Below are positions 29,901 through 38,387 of a stretch of DNA of 50,028 nt, piece by piece; the stretch's first letter is position 1, and every line of letters starts with the position of its first letter. Origin of the DNA: Hydrogenophilales bacterium (GTDB taxonomy: Bacteria > Pseudomonadota > Gammaproteobacteria > Burkholderiales > Thiobacillaceae); assembly GCA_024636675.1 (NCBI GenBank), contig JAGXGM010000050.1:1-50028 (forward strand), written 5' to 3'. The translations under genes and the position numbers were made by a program. A model generated the notes under the pieces. That model saw only the letters and a program-made list of their open reading frames with translations. It did not search any database and was not told the DNA's origin.

Positions 29901-30023
29901 AGCTTCTGGGGCCCGCTGGCCTACGTGCTCATCGGCGGCGTCGCGGTGGGCACCGCGATTACGCTGCTATTCGTGCCGGCGTTGTATGCGTTGTGGTTCC
30001 GGCTGGACGCTTCGCGGACCTGA
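26964..30023 (+). CDS. RND efflux transporter permease (AcrB/HAE1-like)
   Basis: This is a 1019-residue inner-membrane proton-drug antiporter. The N-terminal helix (RAVTLFFLILAVIGGVYAFLSLGRAEDPSF), the large periplasmic porter loops and the proton-relay Asp pair in GLLVDDAIIAVEMM (equivalent to AcrB Asp407/408) are visible. The C-terminal helices end VGTAITLLFVPALYALWF. A longer reading frame upstream lies inside the adaptor gene and is not real. The substrate is unknown: the AEDP motif and the short adaptor point to the less-studied drug/solvent branch rather than heavy-metal CusA. Confidence 0.94.
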   Translation: MSFPNLSALAVRERAVTLFFLILAVIGGVYAFLSLGRAEDPSFTVRVMMVSAVWPGATPQELQEQVVDRLEKRIQEVEYLYRIESTIRPGRADLQVEFQDYAPQAKVPDLFYQVRKRMQDEARNLPQGVIGPLVNDDFSDVYFKLIALTAPGMPMRELTREAEAIRDRLQRTAGVHKAIVLGERTERVYVEFDNARLVNLGITPEAIAAAIDANNRLVPAGRIETDGPRLYLRIDADLSDPAQLAAVPIRIGERLLRLSDIATIRRGYEDPPSYLVRARGEEAVLLGVVINAGENGLEVGKRLTRFVEDERARLPLGMSLAVLTDQAEAIAGAVNLFQVKFLIAVAVVVGVSILALGLRAGLVVGIAVPLTLGITFLVMKLMGINLDRITLGALIIALGLLVDDAIIAVEMMLVKMEQGWDRVRAAAHAWSVTAAPMLFGTLVTVAGFFPIGFAQSGVGEYAGNIFWVLGVALLVSWFVAVTFVPYLGVKLLPGFASQAHGEADLYQKPLYRRLRAVISGCVTHRKTVVAGTVALLVLAIAGLAGPVQKQFFPGSDRPEVLISVYLPQGSSIEYTDRTVRKLEAILAPMPEVKTLSAYVGAGAPRFFISANPEPPDPAFAKLIAVTHDAAERDKVMAELEAHIARGEFAEARVRVYRLLFGPPVIWPVSFRVVGSDPLELRRIAHQVREVMAADPNTRDPHLDWDERAPVLHLAMDVQRLSLLGLTPLDVSQQLQFHLDGTPVTQLRQDIRTVEVIARGAPSRRLVDAGSLATFEVLTRDGRKLPLGQLGTLEVRYEAPVIKRYNREPFVAVQAEVEGAQPNDVTAALWRKLETVREQLPAGYRIDIGGAVEQSGKANLSIQKLQPMMVAFMLIFIMLQMRSFSGTFMVVATAPLGLIGAVIALLLFNQPFGFVALLGLTGLAGILMRNTLILTQQVADNFKEGMPALDAVVEAAVRRARPVVLTALAAVFAFVPLTFDSFWGPLAYVLIGGVAVGTAITLLFVPALYALWFRLDASRT

Positions 30024-30135
30024 GGGCGCGCGCGGCTGAAAACCGATTGACTGGTTTCAAAGGTACAGTCAGGACTCGCAGAATATTCGAAGCGTCAGAA
30101 CGCTAGATGCGATTCGCTTTGTGCGCCCGCGTTCG

Positions 30136-30164
30136 TTAAATAAATTGGCGCAAACGGTTATGCT
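30136..30164 (+). promoter_or_regulatory. Weak promoter candidate ahead of the signalling cluster
   Basis: TTAAAT (30136-30141), 17 bases, TATGCT (30159-30164). Both hexamers are only partial matches. It is the best candidate seen in the 176-base gap 30024-30199, which otherwise holds nothing recognisable. Confidence 0.25.
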
Positions 30165-30199
30165 ACCGGCTCCCAGGGGCTGCATGAGAGATCGCTCAC

Positions 30200-30427
30200 A
30201 TGAACAGCCAGTTCCCGGGCTTCCTGATCAACGACCTGCTCGATATGGAACAATACATGGCCGGCAAGCTGCATTTTGGAATGCGAATCCAGCCCCTGAT
30301 GCCGCTGATCGAATACGCCCTGTGCGATAACCAGGCCTGCGCCAGCCGGCATGAAGTTGGGCTGCATCTGGCGCAAGGCGCCGGCCCGGTAGCCAGGCGC
30401 GAGCATTTCGCCGAACCAGGCGTCTGA
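30200..30427 (+). pseudogene. Remnant of a histidine kinase (dimerisation-helix region), partial duplication
   Basis: An open frame of 75 codons reads NSQFPGFLINDLLDMEQYMAG and then KLHFGMRIQPLMPLIE. It ends with HLAQGAG before diverging and stopping at 30427. It matches residues just after the phospho-His of the two complete kinases downstream: FLINDLLDME...AGKL.F...QPLMPLIE and GLHLAQGAG in the first, AGKLHFEMRPQPLMPLIE in the second. The phospho-His box, ATPase domain and sensor domain are all missing, so it cannot be a working kinase. Its TGA is two bases before the next ATG, so it is translated in line with the operon if expressed at all. Confidence 0.75.
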
Positions 30428-30429
30428 GC

Positions 30430-32571
30430 ATGCACATTCCCCCCATTCCGGAGAACGAGCCGCAGCGACTGCAGGCACTGCATGAGCGAGCGCTGCTCGA
30501 CACTCCGGCGGAGGAGCGTTTCGACCGTCTGACCCGGCTGGCGCGGAGCATGCTTGGAACCCGGATTGCGCTGGTGTCGCTGGTGGACGCCGATCGCCAA
30601 TGGTTCAAGTCGCGCCAGGGTCTGGACGCCTGCGAGACCGGGCGGGACATCTCCTTTTGCGGACATGCCATTCTCGACGACGCTATTTTCGAGATTACCG
30701 ATGCCCGCCTCGATCCGCGCTTTGCCGACAATCCCCAGGTGACCGGGCCGCCCCATATCCGCTTCTACGCCGGCGCGCCGCTGACCACGGTCGATGGCTG
30801 CCGCATTGGCACCCTCTGTATCATCGATGAGCAGCCGAGAAAGTTGACCGCCGCAGAGCGAAGCGCGTTTCGCGACCTTGCTGATTGCGTGGAGGCGGAA
30901 ATCAACCAGATCGATTTGCAACAGCAAAGCAAGGCCCTGAAAAGGGCTCAGCAGCTTGGTGATGTGATCGCACGGGTCCAATCAGGGTTCATCCGGGAAA
31001 CCGATCGGCGGCTTGCTTTTGAAGGGCTGCTGACCGATGTTCTTGCCCTGACCGAGAGCGAATACGGTTTTGTCGGCGAAGTGCTGCGCACCGCGGAGGG
31101 CGCGCCCTATCTGAAGTCATGGGCCACCACCAATATTGCCTGGAACGATGCCACCCGCGCCTTTTACGACGCGCAGGCACCGCAGGGCATGGAATTCACC
31201 AACCTCAAGACCCTGTTCGGCGCGGCGATCGCCAGTGGCGAACCCGTCATCGCCAACGATCCCGGTCACGATCCGCGCCGGGGTGGCTTGCCCGAAGGCC
31301 ATCCCGCGCTGAACGCCTTCCTCGGCATCCCCGTCCATCACGGCGGCGAGATGGTGGCCATGCTGGGCATTGCCAACCGGCCCGGCGGCTACGATCAGGC
31401 GCTGATCGATTTCCTGCATCCGCTGCTGGTTACCCTGGGCCAGCTGGTCGAGGCAGCGCGCATCCGGCAAAAGCACCGCGAAGGGCAGGTTGAACTGGCC
31501 CGGCTGTCACGGGTGGCCAGTCAGACCACCAACGGTGTGGTGATTACCGACGCGGACGGCCGTGTGGAATGGATCAATGAGGGCTTTACCCGCATTACCG
31601 GCTACACACTGGACGAGATGCGTGGTCGCAAGCCGGGCGATGTGCTGCAGGGCGAGGCGACCGACCCGGCGACAGTGGTGAAAATGCACGAAGCCCTGCA
31701 GCAGTGCCAGCCTTTTGATGTGGATATGATCAATTACAGCAAGGCGGGCCAGCCTTACTGGATCAATGTCAATTGCAATCTCTTGCGGGATGGCGCAGGC
31801 GCGCTGCAGGGTTTCATGGCGATCAAGTCGGATATCACCGAGCGCAAGCGCATGGAGCGCATGAAGAGCGAATTCGTGTCCACCGTCAGCCACGAACTGC
31901 GCACCCCGTTGACCTCGATCACGGGCGCGCTGGGCCTGATCGCGGGCGGCGCACTCGGAATATTGTCCGCGCAGGTGCAGCAGATGGTTGTCATCGCGCA
32001 CAAGAACAGCCAGCGCCTGGGTTTCCTCATCAACGACCTGCTCGACATGGAAAAGCTCATGGCCGGCAAGCTGGATTTCGATGTGCGGGGGCAACCCCTG
32101 ATGCCGCTGATCGAAGGCGCGATCCGCGACAACCAGGCCTACGCCGACCGGTACGGTGTGCGGCTGCATCTGGCGCAAGGCGCCGGCGCGGTACAGGTCG
32201 AGGTGGATACCCAGCGGCTGCAGCAGGTGCTGGCCAATCTGCTTTCCAATGCCGCCAAGTTCTCGCCCGAGGGAGGCGCGGTGGCGGTGCGAGCAAGCCT
32301 TGATGGTGCCCGCGTGCGGGTTGAGGTGACTGACCAGGGACCCGGTATTTCGGCCGAATTCCGCGAACGTATCTTCGAGAAATTCTCCCAGGCCGACGCT
32401 TCGGACAGCAGGCAAAAGGGCGGCAGCGGGCTGGGCCTGGCAATCAGTCGAGAACTGATCCGTCGCATGAATGGAACAATCGGTTTTGAGTCGGTAACCG
32501 GCGAAGGCGCCACTTTTTATTTTGAATTGCCTGTTCGTCGGGATGAGCACGCGACGAGAGACCATGCATGA
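30430..32571 (+). CDS. Sensor histidine kinase, GAF-GAF-PAS-HisKA-HATPase
   Basis: This 713-residue kinase is soluble, with no membrane segment. It has GAF1 (about residues 22-160, with ISFCGHAIL and RFYAGAPL), a short helix, GAF2 (about 190-345) and PAS (about 360-472). HisKA follows with phospho-His488 in SEFVSTVSHELRTPLTS, then HATPase (about 590-705) with N-box NLLSNAAKFSPEGG, DQGPGI, KGGSGLGLAISREL. The PAS resembles a LOV domain (GRKPGDVLQG), but the position of the flavin-binding Cys is not Cys, so it is not photoactive. It has no receiver of its own. The stop overlaps the next kinase start (ATGA). Ligands of the GAF domains are unknown. Confidence 0.94.
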   Translation: MHIPPIPENEPQRLQALHERALLDTPAEERFDRLTRLARSMLGTRIALVSLVDADRQWFKSRQGLDACETGRDISFCGHAILDDAIFEITDARLDPRFADNPQVTGPPHIRFYAGAPLTTVDGCRIGTLCIIDEQPRKLTAAERSAFRDLADCVEAEINQIDLQQQSKALKRAQQLGDVIARVQSGFIRETDRRLAFEGLLTDVLALTESEYGFVGEVLRTAEGAPYLKSWATTNIAWNDATRAFYDAQAPQGMEFTNLKTLFGAAIASGEPVIANDPGHDPRRGGLPEGHPALNAFLGIPVHHGGEMVAMLGIANRPGGYDQALIDFLHPLLVTLGQLVEAARIRQKHREGQVELARLSRVASQTTNGVVITDADGRVEWINEGFTRITGYTLDEMRGRKPGDVLQGEATDPATVVKMHEALQQCQPFDVDMINYSKAGQPYWINVNCNLLRDGAGALQGFMAIKSDITERKRMERMKSEFVSTVSHELRTPLTSITGALGLIAGGALGILSAQVQQMVVIAHKNSQRLGFLINDLLDMEKLMAGKLDFDVRGQPLMPLIEGAIRDNQAYADRYGVRLHLAQGAGAVQVEVDTQRLQQVLANLLSNAAKFSPEGGAVAVRASLDGARVRVEVTDQGPGISAEFRERIFEKFSQADASDSRQKGGSGLGLAISRELIRRMNGTIGFESVTGEGATFYFELPVRRDEHATRDHA

Positions 32572-35500
32572 GCCAGGGGACAATCGACCTTCGTGGCGGC
32601 GCCGGCCGTGTGACGCTGTTCGGCACCGCGCTCTTCAGCCGGCGGAGCATCCCGGCGTGGCTCGTCCTGGTCGCCGGTTTGCTCCTCACCGCGTTGCTGT
32701 CGATGGGCCTGGCGGAGCAGCGTGCCCAGAGCGCCGATCGGCAGTTCGAGTTGCATGTGAAGGAGTTGGTGGCGGAAATCGAGGAGCGCCTGCTCGACCA
32801 TGAGCAGATATTGCTCGGCGGGGCTGCCCTGTTCGATGTCAATGGTCTGGTCACACGGGCACAGTGGCGCACCTATGTGGAACGTCTGTCCCTACAGGAA
32901 CGCTACCCCGGTATTCAGGGCGTCGGCTTTAGCCGGGCGATCCCGCCAGCCGCACTGGCGGGCCATATCGCTGAGATGCGTGCCGCAGGCTTTCCCGAGT
33001 ACACGATCAGGCCCGAGGGCGCCCGCCCCCTCTACACCTCCATCATTTATCTTGAACCTTTCGAGGGGCGCAATCTGGCTGCTTTCGGCTACGACATGCA
33101 CTCCGAGCCGGTGCGGCGCCAGGCGATGCGGCTGGCGGTCAACAACGACAGGACAGCCATCTCGGGCAAGGTGAAGCTGGTCCAGGAGACGCATGGCAAG
33201 GAACAGGCCGGGTTTTTGATGTATGTGCCTGTTTATCGCCAGGGGATGCCGCTGGGCAGTGAAGAGGCGCGCTGGCAGGCGTTGCAGGGCTTTGTCTACA
33301 GCCCTTACCGGATGGCGGACCTGATGCAGGGCATTCTTGGCGGGCGCGATCTGGTGGTCGACTTTACCCTCCATGATGGCGAGCCGACGGCGGACACGCT
33401 GATGTATGACACCGCCACCGACCATGCTCAGGAAAGCGGGACGCCGCCTTCGCATCTGTCGAACCGGCGCATTGACGCCTACGGCCAGAGCTGGATGCTC
33501 TCGCTGCGAAGCCGTCCTGCTTTCCAGGCGCAATTCGAGTCGTCGCTCGACTGGATGATCCCCAGTCTGGGTGGGGGCATCAGCTTGTCGCTGTTTGCGC
33601 TTGTCGGGTCGCTGCTCGGTCGCCGGGAGCGCGCCCTGGCCCTGGCCAATGAAATGTCTGCCCGCCGGGCCGAGTCCGAGGAATTGTTTCACCAGTTTTT
33701 CCTGAACATGGGACAAGGCGTGGTGATCCATCAGCCCGATGGCCGCATCGTGGACGCCAACCCGGCCGCCGAGCGCATCCTTGGCCTGAGCCTGGCGCAA
33801 TTGCACGATGTTGCTTCTTTGGGGTCGCGCTGGAAAACCATTCACGAAGACGGAAGTGATTTTCCGCTTGATGAACACCCGGCAATGGTGGCCCTGCGAG
33901 AAGGGCGTGTCGTGAACGACGTGGTGATGGGCGTGTGGCATCCCGCAGGATGGCGCTGGATCAAGATCGATGCCTATTCGCACAATGAAGGCGCTAGCAA
34001 TGCGGAGCAAGGAGTCTATGCGGTATTCAGCGACATAACTGAGCAACGTGCTGCGGATATTGCAGTGCGCCAAGCCCAGAAGTTTCTCACCGACGTGCTC
34101 GCGGCAGCATCCGAGGTCGCCATTATCGCCACCGATCGCGACGGACTGGTCACGATCTTCAACAAGGGTGCCGAGCGTCTGCTCGGCTATAGCGCAGATG
34201 AAGTAGTGGGCAAGCTTACGCCCGCCGTTCTTCATGTGCCGGATGAGGTCGTGGCACGGGCGGCGGAGCTGAGTATCGAGTTTGGCTGCGCCGTCGAAGG
34301 GTTCCGGGTTTTTGTCGAAAAACCCGAACGCGACGGCTCGGAAACGCGTGAATGGACCTACGTTCACAAGAATGGCCACGCCATTCCGGTATCGCTGGTG
34401 GTGACCCCGATGCGTGACGATGCGGGCGAGATTACGGGTTATCTGGGCATTGCCGAAGACATCACTGCGCGCAAGCAGGCGGAAACTGCGCTGCGCGAGC
34501 AGGCGCAACATACGCAGGCGGTTCTCGACAACATGGTGGACGGCATCATTACCATCGACGGGGCCGGCATCATCGGTTCCTTCAATCCGGCGGCCGAGCA
34601 TATCTTCGGTTACACCCCCGCTGAAGTGGTGGGCCGTAACGTCAAGATGCTGATGCCCAACCCACACCGCGATGCCCATGATGGCTATCTGCGCAATTAC
34701 CAGGCCACAGGGGTGGCGCGCATCATCGGCATCGGGCGCGAGGTTGAAGGGCAACGCCGCGACGGCAGCCTGTTTCCGATGGACCTTGCGATTTCGGAAG
34801 TCACCCGTCAGGGACAGCCTCTGTACGTGGGTATGGTGCGCGACATCACCGAGCGCAAGCGGATGGAGCGCATGAAGAGCGAGTTCGTGTCCACTGTCAG
34901 CCATGAGCTGCGCACGCCGCTGACCTCGATTTCCGGTGCGCTGGGCCTGGTGGTCGGGGGCGCGCTCGGCGCACTGCCGGAACAGGCGAGGCAGATGGTC
35001 GAGATCGCGCACAAGAACAGCCAGCGCCTCACCCATCTCATCAACGACCTGCTGGACATGGAGAAGATCGCGGCCGGCAAGCTGCACTTCGAAATGCGGC
35101 CGCAGCCGCTGATGCCGCTGATTGAACAGGCGCTGGAAGCCAACCGGCCGTATGGCATCGAGCGTCAGGTGACTCTGGTTTTAAATGGTGAGGCAGCCGC
35201 TGCCGAGGTGCGGGTGGACAGCCAGCGTCTGATGCAGGTGCTGGCCAATCTGATCTCCAATGCGGTCAAATTCTCGCCCGATGGTGGCACGGTGGAAATC
35301 ACGGTGCGGACAATTGACGGGAAGGCAAGGGTCGCCGTGGCAGATCACGGTCCCGGTATTCCCGAGTCGTTCCGCGCATCCGTCTTCCAGAAATTTTCCC
35401 AGGCAGACGCCTCGGATACCCGGCAAAAGGGTGGCACCGGCCTTGGTCTGGCGATTACACGGGAACTGGTGGAGCGTATGGGCGGCCGGATCGGCTTCGA

Positions 35501-36347
35501 CTCGGTGGAAGGCGACGGCGCCACGTTCTGGTTTGACCTGCCCTTGTTTGTTGCCGCCATGGGCGTTGTAGCATGGAGCGCGCCTGAGGGGGACGCCGAT
35601 GCGCCATGTATCCTGGTGGTGGAGGACGATCCGGATATCGCGCAGGTGCTGGGACTGATGCTCACCCGTGCCGGCTATCAGGTCGATATCGCCGGCACCG
35701 GCGCCGAGGCGTTGCGTGCCCTGCAGCAGACACCTTACGCCGCCATCAGTCTGGACCTGATGCTGCCGGACATCAGCGGCCTGGAGATCATTCGCCAGGT
35801 GCGCCAACGGCCGGAAACGGCCGACCTGCCCATCGTGGTGGTATCGGCCAAGATGGAGGAAGGGCGGTTGGCCATCAGCGGCGATTTTTCCAACATCGAC
35901 TGGCTGGCCAAGCCGTTCGACGAGAACCGCCTGCTGTCTGTGATTGACGGAATGGTCTCGACGGTCGGTTCATCGCATCCGCGGGTGCTCCACGTGGAAG
36001 ATGATGTCGATCTGCATGAGGTGATCCGCGCCATGGTGGGTGGGCGCTTCGATTTCGATCTGGCAACCACCTTGGGCGAGGCCCGTGCCCGGGTGATGCT
36101 GGAGCACTTCGACGTGGTGATTCTGGACCTCAACCTGCCGGACGGTTCCGGCTGGGATCTGCTGCCGGATATCCGGCTGCGACAACCGGATGCACGGGTC
36201 GTTATCCTGTCCGGCACCGACATGACGGCGGACGAATCACGCAAGGTGGAGGCCGTTCTGCTCAAGTCGCAGGTTTCGCCGCGCGAACTGCTTGACGCCC
36301 TCAGCACCCGTATTCAATCATTCAAATTCAAATGGAACAAGTCATGA
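32568..36347 (+). CDS. Hybrid sensor kinase, CHASE-PAS-PAS-PAS-HisKA-HATPase-REC-REC
   Basis: This is a 1259-residue membrane kinase. It has TM1 (about 29-49), a periplasmic CHASE domain (about 75-300: GIQGVGFSRAIPP, AAFGYDMHSEPVRRQAM), TM2 (about 329-351) and three PAS domains (about 370-490, 505-635, 645-762). HisKA with phospho-His779, HATPase (about 880-1000), REC1 (acceptor Asp1063) and REC2 (acceptor Asp1187) follow. PAS3 has His704 and Arg724 in the spacing of the FixL haem ligand and distal Arg, and the IIGIGR motif, so it probably binds haem. The HisKA core closely matches that of the kinase upstream. CHASE domains sense small extracellular ligands. Confidence 0.95.
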   Translation: MSQGTIDLRGGAGRVTLFGTALFSRRSIPAWLVLVAGLLLTALLSMGLAEQRAQSADRQFELHVKELVAEIEERLLDHEQILLGGAALFDVNGLVTRAQWRTYVERLSLQERYPGIQGVGFSRAIPPAALAGHIAEMRAAGFPEYTIRPEGARPLYTSIIYLEPFEGRNLAAFGYDMHSEPVRRQAMRLAVNNDRTAISGKVKLVQETHGKEQAGFLMYVPVYRQGMPLGSEEARWQALQGFVYSPYRMADLMQGILGGRDLVVDFTLHDGEPTADTLMYDTATDHAQESGTPPSHLSNRRIDAYGQSWMLSLRSRPAFQAQFESSLDWMIPSLGGGISLSLFALVGSLLGRRERALALANEMSARRAESEELFHQFFLNMGQGVVIHQPDGRIVDANPAAERILGLSLAQLHDVASLGSRWKTIHEDGSDFPLDEHPAMVALREGRVVNDVVMGVWHPAGWRWIKIDAYSHNEGASNAEQGVYAVFSDITEQRAADIAVRQAQKFLTDVLAAASEVAIIATDRDGLVTIFNKGAERLLGYSADEVVGKLTPAVLHVPDEVVARAAELSIEFGCAVEGFRVFVEKPERDGSETREWTYVHKNGHAIPVSLVVTPMRDDAGEITGYLGIAEDITARKQAETALREQAQHTQAVLDNMVDGIITIDGAGIIGSFNPAAEHIFGYTPAEVVGRNVKMLMPNPHRDAHDGYLRNYQATGVARIIGIGREVEGQRRDGSLFPMDLAISEVTRQGQPLYVGMVRDITERKRMERMKSEFVSTVSHELRTPLTSISGALGLVVGGALGALPEQARQMVEIAHKNSQRLTHLINDLLDMEKIAAGKLHFEMRPQPLMPLIEQALEANRPYGIERQVTLVLNGEAAAAEVRVDSQRLMQVLANLISNAVKFSPDGGTVEITVRTIDGKARVAVADHGPGIPESFRASVFQKFSQADASDTRQKGGTGLGLAITRELVERMGGRIGFDSVEGDGATFWFDLPLFVAAMGVVAWSAPEGDADAPCILVVEDDPDIAQVLGLMLTRAGYQVDIAGTGAEALRALQQTPYAAISLDLMLPDISGLEIIRQVRQRPETADLPIVVVSAKMEEGRLAISGDFSNIDWLAKPFDENRLLSVIDGMVSTVGSSHPRVLHVEDDVDLHEVIRAMVGGRFDFDLATTLGEARARVMLEHFDVVILDLNLPDGSGWDLLPDIRLRQPDARVVILSGTDMTADESRKVEAVLLKSQVSPRELLDALSTRIQSFKFKWNKS

Positions 36348-36721
36348 GCACCTTGCAGCGTATTTTGTACGTGGAGGACGAGCCCGACATCCAGGCGGTG
36401 GCCAAGCTGGCCCTGGAAATGGTGGGCGGCTTTACGGTGAAGGTCTGCTCATCCGGCGAGGAGGCGCTGCGCGAGGCGGTGGCTTTTGCACCCGACATGA
36501 TCCTGCTGGACGTGATGATGCCGGGCATGGACGGCCCCAGTACCCTCAAGGCACTGCGCGCGCTGCCTGGCCTGGCCGAATTGCCGGTGGCCTTCATGAC
36601 TGCCAAGGTCCAGCCGGCCGAAGTGGCGCACTACAAAACGCTGGGCGCACGCGATGTGATCGCCAAGCCCTTCGACCCCATGGCGCTGGCCAGCCAGGTT
36701 CGGGCCATCTGGGAGGGATAG
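36344..36721 (+). CDS. Single-domain response regulator (CheY-like)
   Basis: This is a 125-residue stand-alone receiver: RILYVEDEPDIQ acidic pocket, acceptor Asp56 in MILLDVMMPGMDG, FMTAK switch Thr, and IAKPFDP with the conserved Lys-Pro. There is no output domain, so it likely shuttles phosphate from the kinases to an Hpt domain. The start at 36344 overlaps the kinase stop (ATGA). A second in-frame ATG at 36332 would overlap by 16 bases. Confidence 0.92.
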   Translation: MSTLQRILYVEDEPDIQAVAKLALEMVGGFTVKVCSSGEEALREAVAFAPDMILLDVMMPGMDGPSTLKALRALPGLAELPVAFMTAKVQPAEVAHYKTLGARDVIAKPFDPMALASQVRAIWEG

Positions 36722-36725
36722 GCAG

Positions 36726-38387
36726 GTGGACGACAAACTCAAGGCGGCCATGGCCGCGCAACTCGCGCAATTGCGCAATGACTATCTGGCACGGCTGCCT
36801 GCGGAACTGGCCACGCTGCAGGGTCTGGGTGCAGGCCTGAGCGGAGGCGACGCCGATCGCGCCAGCCTCGATGAACTTCACCACCGCCTGCACAAGCTGG
36901 CCGGCTCGGGGGGCACTTTCGGCCTGGCTGCCCTGAGTGCGGGTGCGCGCACGCTGGAACAGCGGGTCAACGGCTGGCTGGCAGGCTCGCTGGATGGACA
37001 GGGTGCGCAGGCTCGCGAGGCTTTTTCGGCGGCGCTGGCCGCGCTGGGCGAAACGTTGACCGGAGCCGATGTCCCGCCGGCAAGCGTCGCCCAGGCTCGC
37101 GGCGCCGTGGCAGCACCCGGCAAATCGACCCGGGTGTGGCTGGTGGAAGACGATGTTCTGCTCGGTGAGGAACTGGGGCGCCAGCTCGGGTCCTTCAACT
37201 ATGTGGTGCGCCGGTTTACGCGGATTGGCGACGCCGAGCACGCCGCGCGGACGGAACGCCCCGACATGCTCATCATGGACGTCATGTTCGAGCAGGAAGG
37301 GGAAAACGCAACCGAGGTGTTTGCCCTGCACCCGAACCTGCGGGCGCTTGACTGCCCGCTGCTATTCATCACCTCCATGGATGATTTCCAGTCGCGAGTG
37401 CGTGCCGCGCAGCTGGGTGCCCTGGGTTATTTCCTCAAGCCACTGGACGTTCCCCGGCTGGTGAGCCGGATGACGCACATTTTTGAACAGCAGTACGCGC
37501 CGGCGCAACGGGTGCTGATTGTCGATGACGATAGTGATCTGGCCGAGCATTACCGGCTGGCCCTGCTGGCCGCCGGGATGGAGGCGGACGTGCTGCAGGA
37601 GCCTGTGGCCATCATGGAAAAGATTGCAGCTTTCCGGCCTGAGCTGGTGCTCATGGATATGCATATGCCCACCTTTTCAGGGCCGGATCTCGCGGGGGTG
37701 ATCCGCCAGCATGACAAGTGGTCCAGTCTGCCCATCGTTTACCTCTCTGCCGAGACCGATCTCGACCGGCAGATGGAGGCGATGGACCGCGGTGCGGATG
37801 ATTTCCTGACCAAGCCGATTTCCGACGCCCAGCTCGTTGCGGCCGTGCGCATCCGCATCGAGCGCGCCCGCCATCTGGACGAGCAAATCAATCGTGATAG
37901 CCTGACCGGGTTGTTGAAGCATGCCAGCGTCAAGGAGGCGGCCGCGATCGAGGTGATTCGTTCCCGCCGCAACGGCAAACCCGTCAGCTTGGCGATGCTG
38001 GACATCGACCATTTCAAGTCGGTGAATGACACCTATGGACATGCGGTGGGCGATGTCGTCATCTCGTCGGTCGCCATGCTGCTGCGCCAGCGCCTGCGCC
38101 AATCCGACATCGTCGGCCGCTATGGCGGTGAGGAATTCGTCGCGGTGCTGCCGGAATGCGATGCCGGGCATGCGCGTCTGTTGATGGAGGATATTCGCCA
38201 GCGTTTTGCCTCTTTACGCTTCAGCCACGAAGGGAAAGAATTCAACTGCACGCTTTCCGTTGGCCTGGCCTGCTCGGCCGCCTACCCGGACAGCGATGGC
38301 GCAGCATTGCTCGTCGCTGCCGACGAAGCCCTGTATGTCGCCAAACGGGGCGGCCGCAATCAGGTTCGGGAGAGGAAACCTGCATGA
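36726..38387 (+). CDS. Hpt-REC-REC-GGDEF diguanylate cyclase
   Basis: This 553-residue cytoplasmic protein makes cyclic-di-GMP under phosphorelay control. It has Hpt (residues 1-115, phospho-His56 in LHKLAGSGG), REC1 (about 136-252, Asp185 in LIMDVMFEQ), REC2 (about 262-378, Asp311 in LVLMDMHMP) and GGDEF (about 388-550). The active site GGEEF (467-471) is intact, as are the DIDHFKSVND metal site and the product-inhibition motif RQSD (458-461), five residues before GGEEF. A GTG codon starts it, with GGGAGGGATAGG upstream. An Hpt domain at the front of a two-receiver cyclase is unusual. Confidence 0.94.
   Translation: MDDKLKAAMAAQLAQLRNDYLARLPAELATLQGLGAGLSGGDADRASLDELHHRLHKLAGSGGTFGLAALSAGARTLEQRVNGWLAGSLDGQGAQAREAFSAALAALGETLTGADVPPASVAQARGAVAAPGKSTRVWLVEDDVLLGEELGRQLGSFNYVVRRFTRIGDAEHAARTERPDMLIMDVMFEQEGENATEVFALHPNLRALDCPLLFITSMDDFQSRVRAAQLGALGYFLKPLDVPRLVSRMTHIFEQQYAPAQRVLIVDDDSDLAEHYRLALLAAGMEADVLQEPVAIMEKIAAFRPELVLMDMHMPTFSGPDLAGVIRQHDKWSSLPIVYLSAETDLDRQMEAMDRGADDFLTKPISDAQLVAAVRIRIERARHLDEQINRDSLTGLLKHASVKEAAAIEVIRSRRNGKPVSLAMLDIDHFKSVNDTYGHAVGDVVISSVAMLLRQRLRQSDIVGRYGGEEFVAVLPECDAGHARLLMEDIRQRFASLRFSHEGKEFNCTLSVGLACSAAYPDSDGAALLVAADEALYVAKRGGRNQVRERKPA

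Noticed and set aside
31510-31830. LOV photoreceptor domain in the first kinase
   Set aside because: The PAS has the general LOV-like VLQG ending, but the flavin-adduct cysteine is absent (GRKPGDVLQG).
38156-38383. Longer start for the terminal Hpt gene
   Set aside because: The extension lies inside the GGDEF coding region in another frame. The ATGA overlap at 38384 and Hpt homology fix the start.
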